A stretch of DNA of 64,000 nt from an uncultured Pelosinus sp. (GTDB lineage: Bacteria > Bacillota > Negativicutes > Sporomusales > Acetonemataceae), in contig UQPB01000001.1 of NCBI GenBank assembly GCA_900542835.1, forward strand, positions 1 through 64,000, in the 5' to 3' direction. Position numbers and translations under genes: made by a program. Below the pieces are notes generated by a model. It made no database searches and was not told where the DNA came from. It saw only the letters and a list, made by a program, of their open reading frames with translations. Below, piece by piece: positions 8,016-16,411 of the stretch; positions within the stretch are counted from its first letter, which is position 1, and each line of letters starts with the position of its first letter.

Positions 8016-8294
8016 CTATTGGCTGATAATCCGGACGTTGCTGACACGAAATACTTCCTGCAGCAGTGGCAGATAACGTCCCATTAAAATTGACCGGTTC
8101 ATTTCCCGTCTGGTAATCAGCAGCAGTTGGTCATCTACTTTGCGCAGTGAGGTCAGCGAATCAATATATTGTGTAAACGCGGCTTCGCCCATCGCCAGGC
8201 GCAGCGATGCCAGTGCTTCCAGCAGCTCTGGCGCTTCGGCAGCAAGCCGTTCCGACAGTGGTGTAAAAGGAACCGAATAACGTGTACCGGGCAT
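8016..8294 (-). CDS. Small DnaA domain I-like protein
   Basis: A 92-residue protein without a named family that I am sure of. Residues 24-92 follow the pattern of the DnaA N-terminal (domain I) fold: an amphipathic helix ending in AFTQYIDSLTSL, a strand DDQLLLITRR, then a helix with GRYLPLLQEVF and a final strand NVRIIS. In DnaA this domain binds DnaB and regulators. There is no ATPase or DNA-binding part here. The start at 8294 has AAGGAGG 6 nt upstream; an ATG/GTG further upstream lacks one. It is coupled to the downstream esterase. Function is inferred only from fold-like pattern. Confidence 0.65.
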   Translation of the reverse strand: MPGTRYSVPFTPLSERLAAEAPELLEALASLRLAMGEAAFTQYIDSLTSLRKVDDQLLLITRREMNRSILMGRYLPLLQEVFRVSNVRIISQ

Positions 8295-8399
8295 CTGTAT
8301 CCTCCTTGCTTTACCGCCGGCAGACACCGGCCTGTGTTTGCTTCAGTATAGCATGCTTCGGCCTGTGGTTCCAGTCGGAGCGGCGATTCAAAATCAACC

Positions 8400-8470
8400 G
8401 CTGTGCCCTTCGTGGAATCGTTGTTTGCCTTTTCCTCCCTCAGGGCAGCTTACTGCCTCGCCCGTCTCTG
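8400..8470. repeat. Dispersed degenerate repeat, copy 2
   Basis: Carries the same ordered blocks as 104-190: TGGAATCGTT (8413-8422), TTGCCTTTTCC (8425-8435) and CTCGCCCGTCTC (8457-8468). It lies in the intergenic gap before the universal stress protein gene. Confidence 0.5.
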
Positions 8471-8542
8471 TTCAGAGGAATTTTTGCTGTTTTTGTCGAA
8501 ACAGTCAATCAGTATATGCGGTGATTACGGGAGGGAAGATTG

Positions 8543-9010
8543 ATGAAAAAGGGCATTCTAGTTCCGGTGGATGGCTCTAAAAACGCGCTTGAGGCGCTGC
8601 GGGTGGCAATTGGCTTGGCTAAGGCGCTGCAGGAGAACCTGATTGTTTTGAATGTGCAGCCCAATTTTCAAACGCCGAACGTCAGACGCTTTTTTCGCGA
8701 TGAGGATGTACAACAGTACCAGGAGCAAATGTACCGGGAGGTAATGGAGCCTGTCAGGCGGCAATTGGACGAGGCCGGCGTCGAGTATCGTCTGAAAATG
8801 CTGATTGGCAAGGCTAAGGATGAAATCCTGTTTCAGGCTGATCCGTTTGCTGCCGAGCAGGAGGCCTGCACGACAACCGGTGTGCGTATGATTGTCATGG
8901 GTTCGCGGGGCATGGGGCCGATCGCCGGCGGCATTCTGGGCAGTGTCAGTTACGGCGTGCTGCAGGCGGCGCCATGTCCGGTGACAATCGTCCCTTACAG
9001 CTGCGAATAG
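8543..9010 (+). CDS. Universal stress protein (UspA family)
   Basis: A 155-residue single-domain UspA protein. The N-terminal ILVPVDGSKNALEAL strand and the C-terminal ATP-binding motif GSRGMGPIAGGILGSVS (G-X2-G-X9-G-S) near residue 125 mark the nucleotide-binding subgroup. It is cytoplasmic, with a stress or starvation role by family; the specific signal is unknown. An ATG at 8543 is preferred, with GGAGGG about 8 nt upstream; a TTG directly before it is also possible. It appears monocistronic and ends at a hairpin. Confidence 0.93.
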   Translation: MKKGILVPVDGSKNALEALRVAIGLAKALQENLIVLNVQPNFQTPNVRRFFRDEDVQQYQEQMYREVMEPVRRQLDEAGVEYRLKMLIGKAKDEILFQADPFAAEQEACTTTGVRMIVMGSRGMGPIAGGILGSVSYGVLQAAPCPVTIVPYSCE

Positions 9011-9013
9011 TAT

Positions 9014-9049
9014 AAAAAACGCGCGCTGATCGGTTACGATCAGCGCGCG
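9014..9049 (-). terminator. Terminator between usp and FAD-oxidase genes
   Basis: A 13-bp stem (CGCGCGCTGATCG with CGATCAGCGCGCG) with a T-run on the minus strand (complement of 9014-9019). It serves the leftward oxidase gene and may also stop the usp transcript. Confidence 0.85.
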
Positions 9050-9098
9050 GCTGCAAGCGGCCCTCCGGCCGTCTGCCGTCATTGTTTCAGGAAGCGGC

Positions 9099-10502
9099 TT
9101 ACGAGGGGTCGAACAGTTTATCCGGATTCAGTATCCAGTTGGGATCAAGCGCCTTTTTAATTGAGCGCATCATCTCCAGCTCAACCGGATCGGTGTAGGT
9201 TTGCATCAACTCTTTCTTTTTATAGCCGATGCCATGTTCACCGGATAGTTTGCCGCCAAGCGGATAGATGAAATCAAAAATTTCGTGTTGAATTTTGTGC
9301 AGGATGTCGGCCCATTCCTCTGCCGGGACGCCGCCCTGAAGAATGGAAAGATGGATGTTGCCATCGCCGGCGTGGCTGACGGTGCGAGCGGCGGCGCCAT
9401 ATTTCTCGCAAACACCGGCCATGCGCTGCATGGCTTCAGGCAGCTTGTCGATAGGTACGACAATGTCTTCGTTGGAATGGATCAACGTTTCATGCCGGAC
9501 GGCTTCCGCAAACGATTTGCGGGCCCGCCAGATTTTAGCCGAATCATTGAGCATCAGCAGGGTGGTTGCGCCGTTTTCGCTGCAAAGTTCATCCAGCTGC
9601 ACGGCAATATCCTCCAGTTTTTCTTCGCTATCGGCCTCAATTTGGATAATCAGGTAATTGCCGTCAGAATGAGGCAAATTTTCATTGATGAACGCTTCCG
9701 AGCATTTAATCGCCACAGTATCCATAAATTCGACGGTGGTCGGCGTGATGCCGGCTTTGGTCATAATGCCGACAAAGTCAATCGCGGCGCCGGGGCTGGG
9801 AAACACTGCCAAAAAGTCGGCGGCATGCTGCGGCAGCGGCACCAGCTTTAGTGTGACTTTGGTGATAATGCCAAGAGTGCCTTCCGAGCCAATGATCAGC
9901 TGGTCCAGGTTATAACCGGTAGAGCTCTTGTTAAGGCGTGCGCCGAGGGTGGTAATGTCGCCTTTGGGTGTAACAATCTCCACCGAGTAGACCTGATGGC
10001 GGGTGGTGCCGTATTTAACGGCTTTATTGCCGCCGGCGTTGGTGGCGACGTTGCCGCCGATAAAGCAGCTGTCGCCGCTGCAGGGGTCGCCGGCGTAAAG
10101 CAAGCCGTGTTTCTTGGCGGTCTGCTGAACGTCCTCGGTACGGGCGCCGGCTTCCGCAACCATATACATGCTGGCTGCGTTGATTTCAAGAATTTTGTTC
10201 ATCTTTTCGGTGCTGAGGACAATGCCGCCAAAGTTGGGGACAGCGCCGCAGGCGAGACCCGTGCCGGCTCCCCGCGGCGTAACCGGGATCAGTTCGCGGT
10301 TAGCCAGCTTGACAATAGCGGCTACCTGCTCTGTTGTTTCCGGGAAGACGACAACCTCGGGCAAATGATGATAGCGGCTCTCGGTAACTTCGTCATGGCT
10401 ATAGGTATACAGCTTGTCAGGGTCGACAGTGACGTTTTTCTCGCCGATCAGGCTTTTCAGCTCTTCAAGGACGGCGGCGGTAACGGGATTGTAAACAGGC
10501 AT
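9099..10502 (-). CDS. FAD-linked 2-hydroxyacid oxidase (GlcD/lactate dehydrogenase type)
   Basis: A 467-residue flavoprotein of the GlcD/D-lactate dehydrogenase (VAO/PCMH) family. The FAD-binding domain has TPRGAGTGLACGA (about 76-88) and IGGNVATNAGGNKAVKYG (about 149-166). The C-terminal cap carries HAGDGNIH and GKLSGEHGIGYKKKE, the catalytic-site motifs. It oxidises glycolate or D-lactate to the 2-oxoacid; electrons may go to a quinone, or to Etf in confurcating relatives, but no etfAB or FeS subunit is adjacent. The downstream ATG of a tandem pair (10502) sits 7 nt from AAGGAGG; the ATG at 10505 is only 4 nt away. Monocistronic. Confidence 0.92.
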   Translation of the reverse strand: MPVYNPVTAAVLEELKSLIGEKNVTVDPDKLYTYSHDEVTESRYHHLPEVVVFPETTEQVAAIVKLANRELIPVTPRGAGTGLACGAVPNFGGIVLSTEKMNKILEINAASMYMVAEAGARTEDVQQTAKKHGLLYAGDPCSGDSCFIGGNVATNAGGNKAVKYGTTRHQVYSVEIVTPKGDITTLGARLNKSSTGYNLDQLIIGSEGTLGIITKVTLKLVPLPQHAADFLAVFPSPGAAIDFVGIMTKAGITPTTVEFMDTVAIKCSEAFINENLPHSDGNYLIIQIEADSEEKLEDIAVQLDELCSENGATTLLMLNDSAKIWRARKSFAEAVRHETLIHSNEDIVVPIDKLPEAMQRMAGVCEKYGAAARTVSHAGDGNIHLSILQGGVPAEEWADILHKIQHEIFDFIYPLGGKLSGEHGIGYKKKELMQTYTDPVELEMMRSIKKALDPNWILNPDKLFDPS

Positions 10503-10640
10503 CATAAAACCTCCTTAACAGCAAACGAATTAAGCATAAAGTATACAATTCGTCGCTTAATGAAAGAACCCCTTCCACCGTTTGTGGTATTGAGCGGCAA
10601 TTTTGCGGAAAAAATAGTGGGGGACGGTGGGTGGTCAGCT

Positions 10641-11333
10641 ATGCGGCAGCGGATTTGGGAGATTGATTATTTACGGGGAACAGCCATTATTTTAATGGTT
10701 ATTTTTCATCTGGTCGTTGATCTCACTGACTTTTACGGCTTTCAGATGGAGTACCTGTCCGGTTTCTGGTACTATCTGGGGAAAGTTTCGGCAGTGCTTT
10801 TTATGCTGCTGGCCGGAGGCAGCAGTGTCCTTAACCGAAAGCCGTTGCCACATGGCGTGCGGATTCTGGCGGCGGCGGTGTTGGTATCGGCGGTAACCTA
10901 CTGGTTCCTGCCGGCCGCTTATGTCCGGTTTGGCATTCTGCATCTGCTGGGAACCTGTATTTGCCTCAGCGCCTGGCTGCGGCGGCTGCCGGCGTGGGGA
11001 TTGCTGCTGCTGGCTGTGGCTATGTTGGCGCTGCCCTATTGGCTGGACGGGCTGGCGGTTGAATCCGGTCTGCTGCTGCCATTAGGAATAACGCCGGCTG
11101 TCTTCTCCTCAATAGACTATTATCCGCTAATTCCCTGGCTAGGCGTTTTTCTTCTCGGGCTGCTGGCCGGACGGCGCTTGTACAGCCGGCCGCAGCCGCG
11201 GCTGCGGCAATGGCCGGGAACAAAGGGGATCTGCTGGCTGGGGAGGCGTTCACTGCTGATTTATCTGCTGCATCAGCCGGTGTTATTGGCAAGCCTGTAC
11301 CTGCTTTCGACTCTTTTAGCTGTTATGCGGTGA
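10641..11333 (+). CDS. Heparan-alpha-glucosaminide N-acetyltransferase-like membrane protein (DUF1624)
   Basis: A 230-residue polytopic protein with about seven membrane helices. The conserved N-terminal block EIDYLRGTAIILMVIFHLVV (residues 7-26), with Asp and His, and a C-terminal LIYLLHQPVLL segment fit the HGSNAT catalytic (DUF1624) family of acyltransferase-like proteins. The function in bacteria is not established; transmembrane acetyl transfer to sugars is a family-based guess. The ATG at 10641 is used because family members begin a few residues before EIDYLRG; only a weak GGTGG precedes it. Its 3' end overlaps the convergent YetF-like gene by 18 bp. Confidence 0.8.
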   Translation: MRQRIWEIDYLRGTAIILMVIFHLVVDLTDFYGFQMEYLSGFWYYLGKVSAVLFMLLAGGSSVLNRKPLPHGVRILAAAVLVSAVTYWFLPAAYVRFGILHLLGTCICLSAWLRRLPAWGLLLLAVAMLALPYWLDGLAVESGLLLPLGITPAVFSSIDYYPLIPWLGVFLLGLLAGRRLYSRPQPRLRQWPGTKGICWLGRRSLLIYLLHQPVLLASLYLLSTLLAVMR

Positions 11334-12008
11334 AATGTGGAGCTGGCCGGTTTCATCGACGGCGGCGAAGAAGATCTGACTGACAGAGTCGATTCCCTGC
11401 TGCTGCAGTTGTTCTTGCAGCCAGGATTCGCTGCGGCGGAGCTCGACCAGTGCTCGCGGCAGGATCTTGCCCTCAATAATTACCGGATAGGCAATGTCAG
11501 CTACCGGCTTGACCAGCCCCAGGTCTTGCCGGGTTGCCGCTGCCAGTTCGGTCCGTTTATAGATCGAGAGCTTTCCGTTGCCTTCGACAAATGCCAGCGT
11601 GACGTCGGCTACGTTAAAGATTCCCTGTTCCCGCAGCATTTCCAGGATATTATCCAGCGAGTAGTTGATTTTCCGCAGATTTTTGACCAGAAAGATGCCG
11701 TCGCGGATGACGAGAACGGTTTCGAACCGGGTCAGATTTTTCAGCCAGCCGCTTTTCAGCGTCAAGGTTGCAAACAGCTTTTGCAGCAGGCCGATGACAA
11801 TGATCGCGTAAGCAGTATAAATATGGTTAATATCCGGTTCGGCAATGTCGGCGCCGATTACCGCGCCTAACGTAATAATAATCAGATAATCAAACACAGG
11901 CAGTTCGCCGATGGAGCGCCTGCCCATGAACAGGACTACTGCCAGCGCTAATGGCAGTATGCTGAGGATGCGGCCGGTTATTGTCAGTAAGTCGGCGATA
12001 AAGTCCAT
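11316..12008 (-). CDS. YetF/DUF421 family membrane protein
   Basis: A 230-residue protein of the DUF421 family (YetF, YrbG, YdfR in Bacillus). Three N-terminal membrane helices (about 12-90, including the MGRRSIGELPVFDYLIIITLG block) are followed by a cytosolic domain with the typical KNLTRFETVLVIRDGIFLVKNLRK and LREQGIFNVADVTLAFVEG segments. Some relatives are linked to sporulation and germination in Bacillus (for example the SpoVA-associated and YetF groups), but function is not firmly assigned. It appears monocistronic, with an ATG at 12008. Confidence 0.88.
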   Translation of the reverse strand: MDFIADLLTITGRILSILPLALAVVLFMGRRSIGELPVFDYLIIITLGAVIGADIAEPDINHIYTAYAIIVIGLLQKLFATLTLKSGWLKNLTRFETVLVIRDGIFLVKNLRKINYSLDNILEMLREQGIFNVADVTLAFVEGNGKLSIYKRTELAAATRQDLGLVKPVADIAYPVIIEGKILPRALVELRRSESWLQEQLQQQGIDSVSQIFFAAVDETGQLHISPHNS

Positions 12009-12218
12009 TGTCTACCCTTTCTGATTCCGGTCCCCGGTGCAGTGTCAGGACGGCAGCGTCCTGGCCGCCAGCGGTTCCGGCCTAAAAATAGCCTGGCCCG
12101 CGTGCCGGTTTGCGGTTAGTATGCCCTGCTTTTTCAAGCTCTTATGCGGCTGGAGCTGCGGCCGGCGTCAGTGCGGGGCGGCGATATTTTTGCAACAGGC
12201 AGGATTTTGCCGCCGGGT

Positions 12219-12248
12219 TTGGGGAAATATGAAGCAAGAAAGTATAGT
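12219..12248 (+). promoter_or_regulatory. Predicted promoter of the 12.3-kb hypothetical gene
   Basis: -35 TTGGGG (12219-12224), 18-nt spacer, -10 TATAGT (12243-12248), about 14 nt before the start codon, so any leader is very short. Confidence 0.45.
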
Positions 12249-12261
12249 AGAGAGGTGTAAC

Positions 12262-12651
12262 ATGAGATACCGAGGGGAGAAACTGTTTACCGGTAAAAGC
12301 GGTGCATTTAAAATTGTCGAGGCCGGCGATGTGCCGGTTATTCATATTTTCCTAAAATCAGTAGCCGCTTTTGAGGAGGACGACAGCGAAGGCGGGAAAA
12401 TGGCGCTGACCGACCGGCCGCAGGCTGACATCCGGATCAGCATTGCCTATGATGATATTGACGAGTTATGGGTAACCGCCGGACTGACTGTCGATACGCT
12501 GGGCCTGGCGGGCGTCAATGAGTTTTTGCTGGCCTTATTCGAGCAGCAGGACAAGCTGGGAACGGCGGAAGCGTTGATTCCGCTGCTGCGGCAGCTGCTT
12601 GATCAGGGCGAAGTGCTGTGGGGCATCGATTATTCTCCCTTGCTGCCATAG
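12262..12651 (+). CDS. Hypothetical protein, 129 aa
   Basis: I do not recognise this family. The 129-residue protein is soluble and acidic, with no signal peptide or membrane helix. It has an N-terminal beta-rich half (residues 1-35), an Asp/Glu-rich linker (about 48-56), a second stranded region (RISIAYDDIDELWVTAG, about 73-89) and a C-terminal helical part rich in Leu/Gln. The ATG at 12262 follows AGAGGTG by 4 nt; an upstream in-frame extension is unsupported. It is monocistronic between a recognisable promoter and a strong terminator, so it is very likely expressed. Confidence 0.75.
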   Translation: MRYRGEKLFTGKSGAFKIVEAGDVPVIHIFLKSVAAFEEDDSEGGKMALTDRPQADIRISIAYDDIDELWVTAGLTVDTLGLAGVNEFLLALFEQQDKLGTAEALIPLLRQLLDQGEVLWGIDYSPLLP

Positions 12652-12707
12652 AAAAAAGAATGCCGGTCTGTGCGCTTCTGGCTGCGCACAGACCGGCATT
12701 CTTTTTT
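12652..12707. terminator. Long bidirectional terminator
   Basis: An uninterrupted stem of over 18 bp (AAGAATGCCGGTCTGTGCGC and its complement) with A-run and T-run flanks. It lies between the hypothetical gene and the convergent mgtC-like gene. Confidence 0.92.
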
Positions 12708-12760
12708 GCGGATTTCATTTTGGGCCACTGCTAGGTCAGGCAGTGGGCCCTTCCCTGTGC

Positions 12761-13429
12761 CTAATCAATTTCATGGGTAATCGAAACAACGCCTTCGACC
12801 TTGGACAGCTCGGCGATAATCATTGATAAATCGCGGCAATTACTCAGATCGAGTAAAACCGGAATGCCGATGCGGCCGCTCTCCAACTCTTCAATTTTAA
12901 TTTGCACAATGCGAATGCCTAAGGCGCCCAGGCGGGAACCGATGCGGCCTACCTGACCAGGGCGGTCGTCGCTGTGGATGTAGAGCAGTACCTCCGAGGA
13001 GCGCGCCTTCAGCCAGCGCTCCAGCTTTGGCAGCCATTGCAGCACAATCACGACCAGGATCGCCGTCGCCATAGCGCCGACAATGACGCCGACCCCGACC
13101 GCCAGGCCGACACTGGCGACGACCCAGAGACTGGCAGCTGTCGTCAGGCCACGGATGGTGGGGCCTTCTTTTAGAATGGCGCCTGCGCCGAGAAAGCCGA
13201 TGCCGCTGACAACCTGAGCCGCCAGCCGCGCCGGATCGGCGTTGGTCAGACCCTGAACGCCGGCATAGAGATTGACGGACAGAATCGCTACCAGGCAGGA
13301 ACCGAGGCTGACCAGGATGTGGGTTTTCAAGCCGGCCGGCTTGCCGCTATGTTCCCGCTCAAAGCCGATAACGCCGCCCAGCAGGACGGAGGTCATTAAC
13401 CGCAGTACAATTGTTGCGTCGTCAATCAT
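12761..13429 (-). CDS. MgtC/SapB family membrane protein
   Basis: A 222-residue protein. The N-terminal MgtC domain has about five helices and the signature LLGGVIGFEREHSGKPAGLK (about 16-35), with VSGIGFLGAGAILKEG near residue 75. A C-terminal cytosolic ACT-like domain (about 145-222) contains DDRPGQVGRIGSRLGALGI. MgtC proteins act in Mg2+ or phosphate homeostasis and inhibit F-type ATP synthase in Salmonella; the role here is inferred. Its ATG overlaps the phoU stop by 8 bp and the ribosome binding site GGAGGG lies inside phoU, so the two are translationally coupled. Confidence 0.9.
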   Translation of the reverse strand: MIDDATIVLRLMTSVLLGGVIGFEREHSGKPAGLKTHILVSLGSCLVAILSVNLYAGVQGLTNADPARLAAQVVSGIGFLGAGAILKEGPTIRGLTTAASLWVVASVGLAVGVGVIVGAMATAILVVIVLQWLPKLERWLKARSSEVLLYIHSDDRPGQVGRIGSRLGALGIRIVQIKIEELESGRIGIPVLLDLSNCRDLSMIIAELSKVEGVVSITHEID

Positions 13430-14102
13430 CGAACAATCCCTCCGGCAGCGTCTTGTCCCGGAATGACTGGCCATTGACGATGTAGTAGACCAGTTCGGCG
13501 ATATTCGTGGCGCGATCAGCCATTCGCTCAATATAGCGGACGGCAATGTGATAGTCAAGCACCAGCTCCTGCGCCCAGGGATGTACCGACAGGATGCAGA
13601 CAATATCACGAAATACCTGACGGTTGCATTGGTCGACCACGCAGTCGTTAGCGTCGATTTTGACAGCGGCCTCGGCGTCCAGCGCCTGGTAGGCGGCAAT
13701 AGCTCCTTTGAGCATATAGAGCGTTTCCCGCCGCATTTTGCCGACAACCTCAGTCAGGCTGTCGGTTGCTTCCGTTGCCTGGAGAGAAATTTTTCTTTGC
13801 ACCAGCTTGGCTATCTGATTGGCATAGTCGCAGATTCGCTCCAGTTCCACGGCAATTTTCAGGCTGGATGCCAGAAAATTGACCTCAGTACGGTTGCGTT
13901 CCCGGCTGGACAGCAGGTCCAGGCAGCGCTCGTTAATAATGACATACATGGCGTCGACGCTTTTTTCCAGGCTGCGGGCGGCTGCCGCCAGGTCGGTATC
14001 TTCCCTGACCAGCGCGTCAGTCGCTTTTTCCACTGCCTCGATCGTTTTACCACCCATTTTTAAGACGGCCTGATGCAGCCAGTTAAAACCGGAATCGTGC
14101 AA
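13422..14102 (-). CDS. phoU: PhoU-family phosphate signalling protein
   Basis: A 226-residue all-helical protein with two PhoU repeats. The repeat signature is visible as ELERICDYANQIAKLV in the first half and VRYIERMADRATNIAELVYYIV in the second (E/R-X-X-D metal-binding pattern). PhoU links Pst phosphate uptake to PhoR and binds metal clusters. The start is taken as the TTG at 14102, with a very strong AAAGGAGGGG 6 nt upstream; an ATG at 14129 would place that site inside the gene. No pst or pho genes adjoin; instead it is coupled to an MgtC-like gene. Confidence 0.88.
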   Translation of the reverse strand: MHDSGFNWLHQAVLKMGGKTIEAVEKATDALVREDTDLAAAARSLEKSVDAMYVIINERCLDLLSSRERNRTEVNFLASSLKIAVELERICDYANQIAKLVQRKISLQATEATDSLTEVVGKMRRETLYMLKGAIAAYQALDAEAAVKIDANDCVVDQCNRQVFRDIVCILSVHPWAQELVLDYHIAVRYIERMADRATNIAELVYYIVNGQSFRDKTLPEGLFDD

Positions 14103-14192
14103 AGTTATCCCCTCCTTTCCTGACAGCATAATTCCCCGCCGGCAGCTGATATCCCTGCGGAGCAGAGGTGTTTTTTACCGCGCGGGCGGTTG

Positions 14193-15341
14193 CTATTTGT
14201 TGCTGCTGCGGCGCTCCCAGCCCTGACGGAACAAGGGCAGCCAGTTGCCGGCCTGGTATGGATGACGGCGGATTTCCTCCAGATTCAGGTCGGTGCCCAG
14301 GCCCGGGCCGGAAGGGGGCCGGATATAGCCGTTGTCAATCGGCATTGGCTCGGTGAGTATTTCCTTTTCCCACGGTTCGTTAAATTCATCAAAAATTTCA
14401 TGCAGGAAAAAGTTTGGCGTTGCCATGTTCAAATGTGCGCAAACAATCGAACAGACCGGGCCCTGGGCGCTGTGGGGAGCGATGACGCCGCCTGCTGCGT
14501 GGACCATGCCGGCAATTTGCTTGGCTGCGGAAATGCCGAGAAACTGCGGTTCCAGCTGAATAATATGAACCGCGTCATGCTTAAGCAATTCGGCGAATTG
14601 CTCACGGCAGTAATAATCCTCGCCGCAGGCGACCGGGACAGGACTGCGCCTGGCGACTTCCACCATGGCCGAGATTCGCTGCGGCGGCACCGGCGCTTCA
14701 AACCAGGTTGGGTGATATGGCGCCATCTGGTCGGCGAATTGCAGGGCGGTATGGACACTGAAACGGTTATGGCCTTCGATTAGAAGGTCCATATCTTCGC
14801 CTACAGCTTCACGGACAGCCTTTATAATGGCAATAGCCAGGCGGAAGTCCTGCCGTTCGACAGTGCGCCAGGCATTGCCAAACGGGTCGAATTTTAGTGC
14901 TGTATACCCTCTGGCTTTGACGAGCTTGGCCTTTTCGGCAAAGCTTTCCGGTGTCCGGGGGCCGCGGTACCAGCCATTGGCGTAGATGCGCAGCTTATCA
15001 TGACATTGACCGCCGAGCAGCTTATAGAGCGGCTGGCCGGTTGCCTTGCCGATGATATCCCAGCAGGCGGTTTCAATTGCCGCCAGCGCCGAGCCCTGGA
15101 TCTGGCCGCCGTCGGAAAAAACGTCGCGAAACAGGCGCAGCGAAAGCTCTTCGACGTCAAACGGATCCATGCCGATGACCACGTGGCTAAGCTCATGAAT
15201 TGCCGCCTCGACCGTTTTGGCAAAGCCGTTAAGCGTGCCTTCACCAATGCCATGAAGGCCTTCGTCGGTGTGAACCTTAAGAAACAGCCAGTTTTTCCAG
15301 GGGTTTCCGGCAATGACAGTCTCCAGCCGGGTAATTTTCAT
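14193..15341 (-). CDS. dgoD: D-galactonate dehydratase-like enolase-superfamily enzyme
   Basis: A 382-residue enzyme of the mandelate racemase/enolase superfamily. Metal ligands appear as Glu in LLIEGHNRF, Glu in WFEAPVPP and Glu in ACGEDYYC; the general base/acid region includes His in IAPHSAQGP. The N-terminal capping domain has WLFLKVHTDEGLHGIGEGT. Sequence pattern and neighbours (2-dehydro-3-deoxygalactonokinase and a KDPG/KDPGal aldolase) point to D-galactonate dehydration to 2-keto-3-deoxygalactonate, but other aldonate specificity cannot be excluded. It is the last gene of a three-gene operon, 15 bp after the kinase. Confidence 0.85.
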   Translation of the reverse strand: MKITRLETVIAGNPWKNWLFLKVHTDEGLHGIGEGTLNGFAKTVEAAIHELSHVVIGMDPFDVEELSLRLFRDVFSDGGQIQGSALAAIETACWDIIGKATGQPLYKLLGGQCHDKLRIYANGWYRGPRTPESFAEKAKLVKARGYTALKFDPFGNAWRTVERQDFRLAIAIIKAVREAVGEDMDLLIEGHNRFSVHTALQFADQMAPYHPTWFEAPVPPQRISAMVEVARRSPVPVACGEDYYCREQFAELLKHDAVHIIQLEPQFLGISAAKQIAGMVHAAGGVIAPHSAQGPVCSIVCAHLNMATPNFFLHEIFDEFNEPWEKEILTEPMPIDNGYIRPPSGPGLGTDLNLEEIRRHPYQAGNWLPLFRQGWERRSSNK

Positions 15342-15356
15342 ATGCTAACGCTCCTT

Positions 15357-16346
15357 TCAGTCAATAAGGCCTCTTTGTGTGGCAATGGCCAGGCAGCCAA
15401 GTCCTGAAGCCATTTGCAACAGCGATTGGTCTAACTGCTGCACGCAGCCGCCAGCCTGTTTGAGCAAAATTGCCAGCCCTGTGGCAATGGTGCCGCCGCC
15501 GGCAATAACCAGCGGCAGGTTCAGCGCCTGCGGGATAGCCCGGCTGTTGGCGAGGGCGGCGATATCGTCGGCCAATACGGCGCCGAGCAGGACATTTGCC
15601 CGCTGATTGACGGTCAGGCCGGCGAATAAGTCGAGCAGCCGGACCTGAAAGCAGGCTCGGGACAGGCCGTGGCGCGAGCTGTGGGCCGCGCCTGCCAGCA
15701 GATAATCGGGCTCAACTGTCTCTGCAAACGCCTTGCTGAGAGAGCTTGCCAGCAGCGTGTGTCTGGTCAGCGCCGCCAGCAGTTCGCCGGCAATGCTGGT
15801 AATGCTGGCCATAATTCTGCCGTCGCCGTCAAGGTGAACAAATTTTGTATGCGAGCCGGGCAAAATGACGACAGCCGGACCGGTTAGGCCGGTTTGCGCC
15901 AGCAGGCCGTAGACTTCGGTTTCCTCTCCGCGCATGATATCCGCCTGATCGCAGTTGTCGAGGGTAAGTGGACCGGATTGGGATCTGACACCGGGAATGA
16001 ACCAAATCGGTTGGGAAAAAGTCCGTGGCAGTTCGGCTGGCCGCATTGCTGCCGCCAGTTCGACGAGGCCGGCTGGTGCGGCGATATGCGGCAGTTCCAG
16101 CAGCCCCAGGTTGGACGTAATCATTCCCGCCGCCAGGACCAGGTCAATGGCTGTTTCGCTGACGCCGGCAATGGCGGCGGCTTCTGTTAATGCCGCTTTG
16201 ACGCCCTGAATCAAGCTGTCGGTACTGCCGGTCACAGCGGTGCTGGCAACGCCGACGGCTGCGAACGCTTCCGCTGTCAGCCGCCGTTCCTGCCATAGTT
16301 TGACCCTCGTATTGGTGGTGCCTGTATCAATAGTAATAACTCGCAT
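15357..16346 (-). CDS. dgoK: 2-dehydro-3-deoxygalactonokinase
   Basis: A 329-residue sugar-acid kinase. The N-terminal phosphate-1 loop TIDTGTTNTRVKLW (about 5-18) identifies the actin/hexokinase-like DgoK family. ILPGSHTKFVHLDGDGRI (about 162-179) and VIAGGGTIATGLAILL near the C-terminus are also typical. It phosphorylates 2-keto-3-deoxygalactonate at C6 using ATP in the De Ley-Doudoroff pathway. The length is usual for the family. It lies between the aldolase (65 bp upstream) and the dehydratase. The operon carries no transporter or regulator in this window. Confidence 0.92.
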   Translation of the reverse strand: MRVITIDTGTTNTRVKLWQERRLTAEAFAAVGVASTAVTGSTDSLIQGVKAALTEAAAIAGVSETAIDLVLAAGMITSNLGLLELPHIAAPAGLVELAAAMRPAELPRTFSQPIWFIPGVRSQSGPLTLDNCDQADIMRGEETEVYGLLAQTGLTGPAVVILPGSHTKFVHLDGDGRIMASITSIAGELLAALTRHTLLASSLSKAFAETVEPDYLLAGAAHSSRHGLSRACFQVRLLDLFAGLTVNQRANVLLGAVLADDIAALANSRAIPQALNLPLVIAGGGTIATGLAILLKQAGGCVQQLDQSLLQMASGLGCLAIATQRGLID

Positions 16347-16411
16347 ATAACCTCCGTATCTGAAGCAGCAGGGTAGGGGCGCTTCCGCGGTAAAGGCAAA
16401 TAAAACGGAAA

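Noticed and set aside
9996..10640. N-terminal extension of the DUF1624 gene over the FAD-oxidase gene
   Set aside because: It would overlap a certain gene on the other strand, and family members start near 10641.
13548..14063. Plus-strand open frame opposite phoU
   Set aside because: No start signal, and the opposite strand encodes a clear PhoU.
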